This document shows, piece after piece, positions 1 through 7,520 of a DNA stretch of 64,000 nucleotides (its first letter is position 1; the number at the start of each line of letters is the position of its first letter). The notes beneath the pieces were generated by a model. It did not search any database, was not told the DNA's origin, and was given only the letters and a program-made list of their open reading frames with translations. Position numbers and translations under genes: made by a program. The stretch comes from Shinella lacus (GTDB lineage Bacteria; Pseudomonadota; Alphaproteobacteria; Rhizobiales; Rhizobiaceae): assembly GCF_010994755.1 (NCBI RefSeq), contig NZ_WHSB02000003.1, forward strand, positions 248,001 to 312,000. The letters are read 5' to 3'.

Positions 1-359
1 AGCGCGGAATCGAAATGCGCCGCAAGCTCTTCCGCCGGCACCTTTTCCTTGAGGTCGATGAGATGGGCGGCGAGCGCGCCGACCCAGATATTGTCGAGTG
101 TCAGGACGTCGATGTCGCCGGACTTGCCGGCGAGAAGCTGCTGGTAGAGCGGCAGCGCCTCACCCCAGTTCGCCGGCATCTTGTTGATCTTGACCGTGTT
201 GCCGGTCTCCTTCGCCCAGGCCTCGGAGGCCGATTGGCAAAGTTCCAGTTCGGCGCCGGCCGAGCTGCAGAAGATCGATACTTCCGCTGCGCCCGCAGAG
301 CCGCCCCACAGGACGGCGCCAGCCAGCGCCGTCGTCCTCAGAAATCCATCCCAATGCAC
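1..359 (-). CDS. ABC sugar-binding protein, 5' part (runs off window)
   Basis: This is the N-terminal part (119 codons) of a periplasmic solute-binding protein; the rest lies left of the window. A GTG start at 359 follows GGAGGAGAACACA, a strong ribosome site. The first ~25 residues form a Sec signal peptide (hydrophobic LAGAVLWGGSAGA, cleavage near AGAA). The mature part has a short CSSAGAELELC stretch, then EAWAKETGNTVKI and a DIDVLTLDNIW motif, typical of family-1 carbohydrate-binding proteins of the maltose/trehalose (ThuE) kind. The sugar specificity is inferred only. A TetR-type palindrome lies 43 bp upstream of the start. Confidence 0.8.
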   Translation of the reverse strand, partial: MHWDGFLRTTALAGAVLWGGSAGAAEVSIFCSSAGAELELCQSASEAWAKETGNTVKINKMPANWGEALPLYQQLLAGKSGDIDVLTLDNIWVGALAAHLIDLKEKVPAEELAAHFDSA

Positions 360-401
360 TGTGTTCTCCTCCCACACCGCGTTAAGTTCGCAAAATTACT
401 A

Positions 402-417
402 TACCGTCTGGTCGGTA
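402..417. promoter_or_regulatory. TetR-type operator upstream of the sugar-binding protein gene
   Basis: TACCGTCTGGTCGGTA is a 16-bp imperfect palindrome with TACCG/CGGTA arms, in the leader of the solute-binding gene that starts at 359. Read on the other strand (TACCGACCAGACGGTA) it matches the palindrome in front of the TetR gene at 5472-6104 at 13 of 16 positions. The same repressor may therefore bind both, which is inference. Confidence 0.5.
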
Positions 418-463
418 AAGTAAAGTGGACGAAATTGCCCTGTGGAAAGTCGTTTCGGTGCGG

Positions 464-1639
464 CTATGCGGCGTCGTCCAGCCGGTTCTTCAGGCTCATG
501 CCGACCATCACCATGCGGGCGGCATCTTCGGCTGCGCGGGCGAGCAGCTTCGGCGCCGAGGAAATCGCGTCCTCCAGCGAGCAGGGCCGGCTGAGGATGG
601 AGGCAAAGGCATCGATGCCGTGTTCGAAGTTGAGGCGCACGCCCTTGCCGATGGTGCCGGCGAGCGCGATGACGGGCACGCCGGCGCGTTTGGCGCGCTG
701 CGCCACTTCGGCCGGCACCTTGCCGAAGGGCGTCTGGCCGTCGAGGCTGCCTTCCGCGGTGATGACGAGATCGGCCTTAGCGATGAACCGGTCGAGCTCC
801 AGATATTGCATGACGATGTCGTAGCGCGGATGCAGCCTGCCGCCGACGAGGCCGAGCACTGCGGCACCAAGCCCGCCGGAGGCGCCGGCGCCGGGTGCGG
901 CGCCGACATCGATGCCCGTCGTGCGCCGGATGGCGGCGGCATAGGTCTCCATGGCGGCGGCGAGGACCTCCACCTGTGCCGGCGTGGCGCCCTTCTGCGG
1001 CCCGAAGATGCGCGCGACGCCGCACTCACCCAGCAGCACATTGTGCCAGTTGACGGCGGCATCGATGCGCACGCGGTCAAGCCGCGGATCGCGACCGCTG
1101 ATATCGATGGCGGCGAGGCGGGCGAGCGCAGCACCGCCGCGGGGCAGGAGGTCGCCCTCTTCATCGAGAAGCCGGATGCCGAGCGCTTCCGCCATGCCGG
1201 CGCCGCCATCGTTGATGCCGCTGTCTCCGCAGCCGAGCAGGATGCGGCGTGCACCCTTGTCGAGTGCGGCGCGCACCAGTTCGCCGACGCCGTAGCTCGT
1301 CGTCAGGCACGGATTACGCCGGCCGCGCGGCACGAGGCTGAGGCCTGCGGCGGCCGCCATCTCGATGACGGCGGTTGGCTCGCCGCAACCGCCGAGGAAA
1401 CCGAAATGCGCCTCGACCGGGTCATTGATCGGGCCGGTCACCGTCAGGTGATGAAGGGTGCCGCCGGTCGCCTTGACGAGCGCCCTCGTAAAACCCTCTC
1501 CGCCATCGACCATCGGCGCCTTCAAGACGGTGGCGCCGGGGAAGGCGCGCTTGACGCCGCTTTCGATGCAATCCGCTGCCTGATCGGCCGAGAGGCTCTC
1601 CTTGAAACCGGAGGGGGCGACGAGAACCGTGAAAGACAT
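464..1639 (-). CDS. glxK: glycerate kinase (GlxK/GarK family)
   Basis: This 391-residue enzyme should phosphorylate D-glycerate with ATP, feeding glyoxylate/tartronate or serine-cycle carbon into glycolysis; it is cytosolic. The N-terminus VAPSGFKESLSADQAAD and the following PMVDGGEGF are signatures of the GlxK/GarK (PF02595) kinases, not of the MOFRL-type glycerate kinases. Other family blocks are GINDGGAGMAEALG and the C-terminal TAEGSLDGQTPFGK. The ATG at 1639 is chosen because AAAGGAA precedes it and homologues begin at MSF; an upstream in-frame start would add 20 non-conserved residues. It lies upstream of the sugar-binding gene on the same strand, but the 104-bp gap with an operator suggests separate control. 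Confidence 0.9.
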   Translation of the reverse strand: MSFTVLVAPSGFKESLSADQAADCIESGVKRAFPGATVLKAPMVDGGEGFTRALVKATGGTLHHLTVTGPINDPVEAHFGFLGGCGEPTAVIEMAAAAGLSLVPRGRRNPCLTTSYGVGELVRAALDKGARRILLGCGDSGINDGGAGMAEALGIRLLDEEGDLLPRGGAALARLAAIDISGRDPRLDRVRIDAAVNWHNVLLGECGVARIFGPQKGATPAQVEVLAAAMETYAAAIRRTTGIDVGAAPGAGASGGLGAAVLGLVGGRLHPRYDIVMQYLELDRFIAKADLVITAEGSLDGQTPFGKVPAEVAQRAKRAGVPVIALAGTIGKGVRLNFEHGIDAFASILSRPCSLEDAISSAPKLLARAAEDAARMVMVGMSLKNRLDDAA

Positions 1640-1738
1640 GGGGACGTTCCTTTTACTATGACAATCATGTGACAGGGGAGGAACGGGATGGTTCGGCATC
1701 TATTCCGGCAGAATGAAAATAAATTTAGTCGGCTAAAT

Positions 1739-1765
1739 AAAAAGACCGCACATGGCGGCCTTTTT
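1739..1765 (-). terminator. Rho-independent terminator of the SLC13 permease gene
   Basis: On the minus strand an AAAAAGGCCGC arm, a 5-nt loop and a GCGGTCTTTTT arm form a stable hairpin followed by A/T-rich sequence. It sits 19 bp after the permease stop codon. The T-rich flanks on both sides could make it bidirectional. Confidence 0.75.
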
Positions 1766-1783
1766 ATTTTTCATGTGCGTGGT

Positions 1784-3262
1784 TCAGTGCAGTGGCAGGC
1801 CTTGCAGTGGCCAGACGAGCGTGGCGAAGACGATGAGCAGCACCACGAAGGGCACGACCAGCACCATGGCGAGCCGTAACAGGTCGGCCTGACCGAAGGG
1901 TGGCGGGTCCATCGCGCCGAACAGCGCCACCGGCTTGGCGGAGACCATCAGCGTCTGGCAGAAGCCGCTCGCCAGCGTCACGACCATCACCAGATTGAGC
2001 GGATCGACGCCGAGGGCGGCGAGCGGCAGGGCAAGGGCGGGAATCAGCACGGTTGCCCGCGCCGTGCGCGAGGTGATGACGAGGTGGGAGAGGGTCGCGA
2101 CGATGGCGGCAAACCCGATGACGAGCGCGGGCCAGGCCGCGATGCTGCTGCCGGCGAGACCGACCACCCGCTCGGCCAGCACCTGCGCCGTGCCGGTCGC
2201 CAGCAGCGCCTCGCCGATGACGAGCGTGCCGGCGAGGAACAGCAGCAGGTTCCATTCGACGCCCTTGAGGGCAGCCTTCAGCGGCAGGCCGGAGACCCGC
2301 TCGGTCGCCAGCAGCAGGGCGGCGGCGATGCCGATGAGCGGCATGCCGATGCCGTGCAGGGGCTGGGCGGCGAAGAGCAGGATCATCGCGCCGGTGATGG
2401 CGAGCACGGTCCATTGCTGGCGTGTCAGCGGGGTGGGAGTCTCGTCGGAGCTGCGCGCTGCGATCGCCATCGTCCGTTCCTCACGGGTGAGGAAAAGCCT
2501 TAGCAGCACGGCGCAGGCAAAGAGCGAGCACAGCAGCGAGAAGGGGCCGGCAAGCGCGATCCAACCGAGGAAATCCGGGCTTTGGCCGCGCAGGCGCTCC
2601 ATCATGCCGGCCGCGACGAGATGGGCGCCCGCACCGATCAGCGAGGCGCCGGCCGAAAGCAGGATGACGGAGGGAAAGAGCAGTGCTAGAGCACGGCTGA
2701 CCCGCGCATTACCGATCGCCGCCGCAAGGCCGAGATAGACCGGCGCCAGCATGGCGGCGCGCGCGGAGGTCGAGGGGATGATGAAGGCGGTGGCGAAGAT
2801 CAGGAGCGTCAGCGCCCAGAACAGGCCCTGCACGGTGGCGAGCCGGGCAAGCAGCCGGCGAATGATCTGCTCGATCACGCCGACCTGCCGAAGCACACCG
2901 GCCACGACGAAGGCCGCCAGCATCAGCCAGACGATATCGTTGCCGAGCGAGCGGTAGAGCACATCCTCGTTGATCGCGCCGACGACCGGCAGGAGTGCCG
3001 CACCCGCCAGCGCCACGGGCGTATCCGGCAGGTCGAGGATGGTCCAGGCGGTGATCGTCGCCACGAAGACGGCGAGCGTCAGCCGCATGTTCAGGGTGAG
3101 GCCGTCGATCGCGAGGAAGATCAGCATGGCGCTGAAGGCGAGCACGATCGCCGCGACGATCTGTTTGACGCGGGCGAGCGGCATGCTCGGCTCCAGCGTC
3201 GGAGACGGTTCCCCACGCCGATCGGCGTGGGGTCCGGGAGGGGCGATTGCATAAAGGGCCAC
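1784..3262 (-). CDS. SLC13/DASS-family anion permease
   Basis: This integral membrane protein of 492 residues is a probable Na+-coupled or proton-coupled transporter of dicarboxylate, sulfate or a related anion. About a dozen hydrophobic segments are visible; the repeated TSARA motifs (residues near 165 and 400, in IPSTSARAAM and ITSRTARATV) match the two substrate/ion hairpins of the DASS fold. The GTG at 3262 is taken as start because AAAGGAGGG lies five bases upstream; an internal ATG at 3184 has no comparable site. Only 33 bp separate it from the Ser-Asn repeat gene with no obvious terminator, so read-through from that gene is possible. The substrate cannot be told from sequence. Confidence 0.8.
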   Translation of the reverse strand: MALYAIAPPGPHADRRGEPSPTLEPSMPLARVKQIVAAIVLAFSAMLIFLAIDGLTLNMRLTLAVFVATITAWTILDLPDTPVALAGAALLPVVGAINEDVLYRSLGNDIVWLMLAAFVVAGVLRQVGVIEQIIRRLLARLATVQGLFWALTLLIFATAFIIPSTSARAAMLAPVYLGLAAAIGNARVSRALALLFPSVILLSAGASLIGAGAHLVAAGMMERLRGQSPDFLGWIALAGPFSLLCSLFACAVLLRLFLTREERTMAIAARSSDETPTPLTRQQWTVLAITGAMILLFAAQPLHGIGMPLIGIAAALLLATERVSGLPLKAALKGVEWNLLLFLAGTLVIGEALLATGTAQVLAERVVGLAGSSIAAWPALVIGFAAIVATLSHLVITSRTARATVLIPALALPLAALGVDPLNLVMVVTLASGFCQTLMVSAKPVALFGAMDPPPFGQADLLRLAMVLVVPFVVLLIVFATLVWPLQGLPLH

Positions 3263-3295
3263 GATCGCCCTCCTTTCGGTCTTTCAGGCTGCGGC

Positions 3296-3667
3296 TCAAT
3301 CGTCGTCGGACGACGAGTTCGACGAACCGTTCGAATTCGAGTTGCTGTTCGAATTGGAATTGCTGTTGGAATTCGAGTTTGAGTTTGAGTTTGAGTTCGA
3401 GTTCGAGTTCGAATTGGAGTTGGAGTTGGAATTCGAATTCGAGTTGCGGTTCGAGTTGGAATTCGACGAGCTGTTGGAATTGCGGTTCGAACTCCAGCTG
3501 CCGCGACGGTCGTCGTCGCGGTCGCGGCCATAGCGCGCCTGGCTCGCCTTGCTGGTGCGCGTCATCTTCTGCAGGAAGCGGTAAACCGGGTCGTCGGCGA
3601 CGGCGGGCGCGGGGGCTGCGGCGCCGACCACCAGGAATGCGCTCAGGATTGCGATGACCTTCTTCAT
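3296..3667 (-). CDS. secreted Ser-Asn dipeptide-repeat protein
   Basis: This is a 123-residue protein of unknown function. Residues 1-24 are a clear Sec signal peptide (MKKVIAILSAFLVVG... ending AVADD). A charged stretch follows (ARYGRDRDDDRRGSW, about 44-58), then about 59 residues of nearly pure Ser-Asn dipeptides and an acidic SSDDD tail. Such a tract should be disordered, hydrophilic and extracytoplasmic. The ATG at 3667 follows AAAGGAG; an upstream in-frame start would lie before the signal peptide and is not credible. An ECF-type promoter lies 43 bp upstream, shared in pattern with the subtilase gene, so it may be a substrate or partner of that protease (inference). Confidence 0.8.
   Translation of the reverse strand: MKKVIAILSAFLVVGAAAPAPAVADDPVYRFLQKMTRTSKASQARYGRDRDDDRRGSWSSNRNSNSSSNSNSNRNSNSNSNSNSNSNSNSNSNSNSNSNSNSNSNSNSNSNSNGSSNSSSDDD
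3317..3493 (-). repeat. hexanucleotide tract encoding (Ser-Asn)n
   Basis: About 177 bp of imperfect 6-bp units, each AAY followed by TCN or AGC, encode the Ser-Asn tract. The serine codons vary (TCG, TCA, TCC, AGC), so the tract is old or selected at the protein level rather than a fresh slippage expansion, although the TCA-rich middle looks more uniform. Low-complexity ORFs on the opposite strand here are artefacts. Confidence 0.9.
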
Positions 3668-3709
3668 GGTGTTTCTCCTTTGAGTGACAGCCTCGTTGGC
3701 TGCGAGGGA

Positions 3710-3736
3710 GAAACGGCGGCGGACAATTCTTATTCC
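3710..3736 (-). promoter_or_regulatory. ECF-type promoter of the Ser-Asn protein gene
   Basis: On the minus strand GGAAT, exactly 16 bases, then CGTTTC, with the extended -35 form GGGAATAAG. Transcription would start about 35-40 bp before the ATG at 3667. The same GGAAT-N16-CGT layout occurs at 4592-4618, 6984-7010 and 7521-7547. Confidence 0.65.
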
Positions 3737-3845
3737 CGATAAAACGGAAATAATTTCAATATGATAGTCTGTATCTTCGGCGCATGCGGCATCGCCGCCG
3801 CTACGGGGCGCAGCGACGGCCAAGGCGATTTATCCGGCTCAAAAT

Positions 3846-4562
3846 CTACCGCTGGGCGCGGGCGAACTTGCGATACCAGCCGTCGGCGGCGAGCGTCTTG
3901 CGCAGGATCGTCTTGCGCACGGCGCCCTCCGGCGGGCTTTCTGCACGAATGTCCGCGTCGAGATCCGAGGCATCGCGGCGGAAGGGGATGACCTGGACGA
4001 TCGGCGTGCCGCGTTCCAGCATATGCAGGCCGTCCTCGCCGATGGCGAAGAAGGGGAAGTGGATTTCCGACTGGTAGGTATCGGTGTCGACCACGCCGGC
4101 GACGATCTCGAAGACGCCGTTCGGCCGGTTGAGCGGCGGCACGAACAGGCAGCTCCAGCCGGGCGGCGTGCGGATGGTCCAGTAATTGTGGAACTTGCAG
4201 GGCGGCAGCGGCTCGCGCGGATTGCCGGCGACCTGGTGGCTGGCATGGTTGCTGACCAGCGTGCGGTCGAAATCCCAGCCGCAATCGACCGTCTTGCCGC
4301 CGTCGGAGATTTCCATGCGCACGCTCGCCGCGAGCCCGATCACCCAGCCGGCGGCCATGGCGTCGAGGAAAGGCATGCAGCGCTTCACGGTGATGCCGCT
4401 GTTGGTGGGCGAGACCTGCGTCTCGTCGATCGCGGGCAGTTTGCGGAACCAGTCGGGCAGCGCCGTCTTGGCACGCACGGGGGCGGGGATCACGCCCTCG
4501 TCCTCCTTGCGGCAGAGAAAGGTCAACCGGGGCTGCGGTTTCTTCAGAAGGGCCAGTGCCAT
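3846..4562 (-). CDS. DUF6065-like protein of unknown function
   Basis: This is a 238-residue cytosolic protein without signal peptide or membrane segment. From memory it resembles the DUF6065 family: an N-terminal PRLTFLCRKEDEGVIPAP block, then LPDWFRKLPA, TIRTPPGWSCLF and VIPFRR. The function is unknown; the Trp/Pro-rich motifs suggest a small beta-fold. The ATG at 4562 follows GAGGAGAACAGCG. Its promoter has the same GGAAT-N16-CGTTCT pattern as the nearby ECF-linked genes, so it is probably transcribed by the sigma factor at 6957-7499. Confidence 0.7.
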   Translation of the reverse strand: MALALLKKPQPRLTFLCRKEDEGVIPAPVRAKTALPDWFRKLPAIDETQVSPTNSGITVKRCMPFLDAMAAGWVIGLAASVRMEISDGGKTVDCGWDFDRTLVSNHASHQVAGNPREPLPPCKFHNYWTIRTPPGWSCLFVPPLNRPNGVFEIVAGVVDTDTYQSEIHFPFFAIGEDGLHMLERGTPIVQVIPFRRDASDLDADIRAESPPEGAVRKTILRKTLAADGWYRKFARAQR

Positions 4563-4591
4563 CGCTGTTCTCCTCATCAATCGATGGAAGA

Positions 4592-4618
4592 AGAACGGCG
4601 ACGGACGAAGCCTATTCC
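4592..4618 (-). promoter_or_regulatory. ECF-type promoter of the DUF6065-like gene
   Basis: On the minus strand GGAAT, 16 bases, CGTTCT, with CGGGAATA at the -35 side. It lies 29 bp before the ATG at 4562. Its spacing equals that of the three sister sites. Confidence 0.65.
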
Positions 4619-4647
4619 CGGCGGTGCGAAAAATTTTCGACCGGGCG

Positions 4648-4941
4648 TCAGGTGACCCGGTAGAGTTGGACCGGCCGCTTCGGCGCGCGCTTGATGATGC
4701 CCTTGGCCTCAAGGTCGAGCTGCACGGCCTTCATCCACCAGCCCGCCTTCTGCCGCTCGGGGAAATCCGTCTCCGAGAGGTGCGGCAGCAGAGCCTCCTG
4801 CGCCTGGGCGACCGTCATGCCCGGCGCCGTGTCCGGCAGGGCGGCAAGCAGCGCCGCGCGCATCGCCATGTATTTCGTGCGGTCGAGCCGTTCGGTGCGG
4901 CCGGGCGTGTTGATGTTTTCGACTTCAATCTTGTCAGACAT
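4648..4941 (-). CDS. small conserved-looking protein (DUF6958-like)
   Basis: A 97-residue soluble protein beginning MSDKIEVENINTPG, followed by KYMAMRAALLAALP and a C-terminal basic block IKRAPKRPVQLYRV. The helix-rich centre and basic C-terminal wing resemble a small winged-helix domain, and I recall similar sequences filed as DUF6958, but no function is assigned. Start at 4941 follows GGGGGGACGATCG. It overlaps the upstream GFA-like gene by 8 bp, so it is translationally coupled and the third gene of the TetR operon. Confidence 0.65.
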   Translation of the reverse strand: MSDKIEVENINTPGRTERLDRTKYMAMRAALLAALPDTAPGMTVAQAQEALLPHLSETDFPERQKAGWWMKAVQLDLEAKGIIKRAPKRPVQLYRVT

Positions 4942-5470
4942 CGATCGTCCCCCCGACAGCGATTTTCGGATTGCGGAAGCCCATGGCGATCCAGGCCGCC
5001 AGGAGCTTTCCATAGAAGGCGACCGTGTGGGTCTTGAGGTTGGGCATGTCGGCCGGCAGGCCGGACCGGTCGGCGAGGTCGCTCGTCATGGTGCGCAGCT
5101 CCACCTTCGGTCTCTGGGCTTCCGGCCAGAGGTGCAGGTAGAGGCTCAGCCAGTGCGCGCCCTTCATCTCCAGGAACATGGGCGTGTTGCAGCAGGTGGC
5201 GACAACGCGGCGCGAGCCGGCGGTGGGGGAGAGGCGGAATTCCTTGAGGTTTTCCGCGCCCGACAGGATGCGGACCCGATCCTTGCGGTATTCCGCGGCC
5301 GGTGTCGCGTGATAGGCGGTCAGCGTGTTCTTCGCGCCGGGAAGGGTTGCAAGCCTACCGGCGGCGGCCCGGCAACTGTTGCACAGGCATTCGGAAACCA
5401 GGATCGGGCTTCCCTGCACTTCAAGGCGCGTCTGGCCGCAGGCGCAGCCGATATGGGTTGTTCTGCGCAT
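4934..5470 (-). CDS. GFA/CENP-V-like zinc protein (DUF6151-like)
   Basis: 178 residues. The N-terminus HIGCACGQTRLEV followed by ECLCNSCRAA gives the CxC and CxxC zinc ligands typical of the glutathione-dependent formaldehyde-activating-enzyme fold, and a later CC pair near ATCCNTPMF completes the set. The C-terminal part has a SDLADRSGLPADMPN block seen in DUF6151 proteins (recalled, not searched). The actual reaction is unknown. The ATG at 5470 sits 9 bases after GGAGG at the end of the TetR gene; an ATG nine bases upstream has no spacer from that site. It overlaps the downstream small gene, giving a TetR / GFA-like / small-protein operon. Confidence 0.75.
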   Translation of the reverse strand: MRRTTHIGCACGQTRLEVQGSPILVSECLCNSCRAAAGRLATLPGAKNTLTAYHATPAAEYRKDRVRILSGAENLKEFRLSPTAGSRRVVATCCNTPMFLEMKGAHWLSLYLHLWPEAQRPKVELRTMTSDLADRSGLPADMPNLKTHTVAFYGKLLAAWIAMGFRNPKIAVGGTIDV

Positions 5471-5471
5471 C

Positions 5472-6104
5472 TCAGTCATCCTCCGTGACGTTGAACAGGT
5501 ATCGAATGTATCGTTCCAGATGGTCGAGGCTTTCGCGGGCGAGCGCGGGGTCGTTGGCCGCCTTCGCCAGGATGAAGCCGCCCTGGAGAACGGCCTGCGT
5601 GTGGCGCGCCAGGCTCTCGGCCGTCCAGCCGGTCGTCGTGATGCCGCGCTTGCGCCGCGCCATCTCGATATCGGCCTCCAGCGTTGCCGTGTGACCGAAC
5701 ATGCTGCGCCCGCAGGCATCGCGAATATCGGGCGAGCTCACAAAAACCTCCTGCGCCATCGTGCCGACGAGGCAGGTGAATTCCTGCAATTCGCCCGCGA
5801 TGATCGCCTTGCGGAAGGCGACATAGGCGAGCACCCGCGCCAACGGCTCGCTCGGGCCGTGATAGGGCGCAGCGGCGAAATAGGCCGACGTCGTCTCGCC
5901 CCAGAACTCCGCGGCGGCCACCCCGAGAGCCTCCTTGCTCCCGAAGTGATGGAAGAAGGCGCCCTTGGTAACATCAGCGGCCTTGCACAGGTCTTCGATG
6001 GTGGTTGCCGCGAACCCCTTTTCGCGAATGATGTCGCGTGCGGCCTCCAGGAGGCGGATCCGCGCATTGCCGCGTTCGGGCGATTGTTTGGTCGGTCTGG
6101 ACAT
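5472..6104 (-). CDS. TetR/AcrR-family repressor
   Basis: 210 residues. Residues about 15-60 form the TetR helix-turn-helix (LLEAARDIIREKGFAATT, then DVTKGAFFHHFGSKEAL). The C-terminal ligand domain is alpha-helical with WGE and a Trp-Thr-Ala-Glu segment; the ligand is unknown. A palindrome lies 9 bp upstream of the start, consistent with autorepression of the three-gene operon, and a related palindrome lies in front of the sugar-binding gene at the left end of the window. Confidence 0.9.
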   Translation of the reverse strand: MSRPTKQSPERGNARIRLLEAARDIIREKGFAATTIEDLCKAADVTKGAFFHHFGSKEALGVAAAEFWGETTSAYFAAAPYHGPSEPLARVLAYVAFRKAIIAGELQEFTCLVGTMAQEVFVSSPDIRDACGRSMFGHTATLEADIEMARRKRGITTTGWTAESLARHTQAVLQGGFILAKAANDPALARESLDHLERYIRYLFNVTEDD

Positions 6105-6112
6105 GCGGAAAA

Positions 6113-6132
6113 CATACCATACGGTCGGTATG
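6113..6132. promoter_or_regulatory. operator of the TetR operon
   Basis: CATACCATACGGTCGGTATG has perfect 6-bp arms (CATACC/GGTATG) around an 8-bp centre. It lies immediately upstream of the TetR start, in the expected autoregulatory position. The inner half GGTCGGTA is shared with 402-417. Confidence 0.65.
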
Positions 6133-6188
6133 AGTCAAGCATGAATTGATATCAACATATTTGCATCTTTCTACCGAACGCAAACGGC

Positions 6189-6220
6189 GCTGAACCGGCC
6201 TCGAAGGAAGCCGGTTCAGC
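6189..6220 (-). terminator. hairpin downstream of the anti-sigma gene
   Basis: Perfect 11-bp arms GCTGAACCGGC / GCCGGTTCAGC with a 10-nt loop, 15 bp after the anti-sigma stop. There is no good T-run, so it is either a terminator with a weak tail or a 3' stabilising hairpin. Confidence 0.55.
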
Positions 6221-6234
6221 ACGTTGTATCGAGT

Positions 6235-6960
6235 TTAGGGTGCGAGCGCCTTGAGTTCCTCTTCGGCGGAAAGCGGGGCGCCGGCCTGGATCGAGGTGAG
6301 ATAGGCGTCGATCGTCTCCTGCGAGGAGGCGGGCACGTAGCCTTCGGCCTGCGGGGTCGTCAGCGCCAACCGCGTCGCCCAGGCGCCGTTCTGGCGGCAA
6401 GCGACGGTCAGCGTGCTGCTCGCCTGCCGCTTCAGCTCGTATTCGCGGCAGAGTTCGCCGCGCTCGTCGCGGAAGGAGGCGACGACATGCAGCACGGCGC
6501 CCGAAAGCGTCACGTCCCGGCCGGACGCCTCGCGATCAAGGGCGGCGGCAATCTCGGTGCTGGCATCCGTCGCGGACGGCCCCATGCGGCCGAGCGTGAA
6601 ACCGATGACACCTGTCACCACCGCCACGAGACTGGCCGCAACCGGCATGAGCCAGCGCCGCGCCATCGGCTGCGCCGCCTGTTGCGGTTTCGGGCGGAAG
6701 GAAACGATATTGTCCCGAGGTGCCTGCGCGTCCGCCGCCATCTTGCGCACCGAGGCCAGCAGCGCCTCGGGCACCGGCTCGTCGATCAGCGGCTTCAGCG
6801 CGTCGCCCACCAGCCGGCGGCTGTCGAGGAAGACGGCGAGCCGTTCGGCCAGCGTCTCGTCGGTTGCAAGCGCCTCTTCCAGCGCGAGGCTTCGTGCCTC
6901 GTCCAGCTCGCCATCGGCGAAGGCCATCAATGTCTCGTCGTCGAAATCGTCTTTGTTCAT
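6235..6960 (-). CDS. membrane anti-sigma factor
   Basis: 241 residues. The N-terminal ~75 residues hold an anti-sigma-domain-like helix set (TLMAFADGELDEA). One transmembrane segment lies at about 103-124 (WLMPVAASLVAVVTGVIGFTLG), followed by an extracytoplasmic domain with two cysteines (ELCREYEL and VACRQNG) that could form a disulfide. The ATG overlaps the sigma stop by 4 bp, the usual coupled sigma/anti-sigma arrangement. It should hold the ECF sigma factor inactive at the inner membrane until an envelope signal arrives. A second promoter for this gene seems to lie inside the sigma coding sequence. Confidence 0.85.
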   Translation of the reverse strand: MNKDDFDDETLMAFADGELDEARSLALEEALATDETLAERLAVFLDSRRLVGDALKPLIDEPVPEALLASVRKMAADAQAPRDNIVSFRPKPQQAAQPMARRWLMPVAASLVAVVTGVIGFTLGRMGPSATDASTEIAAALDREASGRDVTLSGAVLHVVASFRDERGELCREYELKRQASSTLTVACRQNGAWATRLALTTPQAEGYVPASSQETIDAYLTSIQAGAPLSAEEELKALAP

Positions 6961-7499
6961 GAAACGCCGCCTTTCGTATCGGGCGAACGTCTCTCGCCAA
7001 AACTTATTCCCGTCAGCTCCATCAGATTTTTTCGCGCGCGGGCGAGACGGCTCATCACGGTGCCGATCGGGATGGCGAGAACCTCGGCCGCATCGCGGTA
7101 GCTGAACTCCTCGACGCAGACCAGCACCAGCACTTCGCGCTGTTCGTCCGGCAGCTTCTGCAGGGCGATGGTCACTTCGGCGAGATCCATGCGGGCATGG
7201 GCGGCGGCCTCGCCGGAGGGCACGGAGACGTCGCGCGCCTCGTCGATGTCGTCATGCGGGCCGGCGGTCTTCAGCCGGCGCAGGTGGTCGATCCACAGGT
7301 TGCGCAGGATGCGGAACATCCAAGCGTCGAAGCGGCTCTCCGGCGCAAAACTGTCGGCGGCAAGGATGGCGCGCTCGCAGGCTGCCTGCACCAGATCGTC
7401 GGCGAGCTCCCGCGACCGGCAGAGCGAGATCGCGAAGCGTCTGAGGTTCGGCAGGAAGGCCACCAGCCGTTCCGGCACCGTCGGCATGTCATTCGTCAT
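6957..7499 (-). CDS. ECF-family RNA polymerase sigma factor
   Basis: 180 residues. Region 2 is visible as CRSRELADDLVQAACERA with FDAWMFRILRNLWIDHLRR, and region 4 as LQKLPDEQREVLVLVCVEEFSYRDAAEVLAIPIGTVMSRL (given here in two overlapping parts of the domain). The start at 7499 (MTND) is preferred; an in-frame ATG at 7520 is possible, but its bases coincide with the -35 region of the divergent promoter. The gene is divergent from a secreted subtilase and coupled to its anti-sigma partner. Four GGAAT-N16-CGT sites nearby are its probable targets. Confidence 0.9.
   Translation of the reverse strand: MTNDMPTVPERLVAFLPNLRRFAISLCRSRELADDLVQAACERAILAADSFAPESRFDAWMFRILRNLWIDHLRRLKTAGPHDDIDEARDVSVPSGEAAAHARMDLAEVTIALQKLPDEQREVLVLVCVEEFSYRDAAEVLAIPIGTVMSRLARARKNLMELTGISFGERRSPDTKGGVS
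6984..7010 (-). promoter_or_regulatory. ECF-type promoter inside the sigma gene, before the anti-sigma gene
   Basis: On the minus strand GGAAT, 16 bases, CGTTCG, with CGGGAATAAG at the -35 side. It overlaps the last codons of the sigma gene and lies 24 bp before the anti-sigma ATG. If active it would let the sigma factor raise its own inhibitor without raising itself, but it is in coding sequence and could be chance. Confidence 0.45.
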
Positions 7500-7520
7500 G
7501 CGATTTCTTTGGCACGCCAT

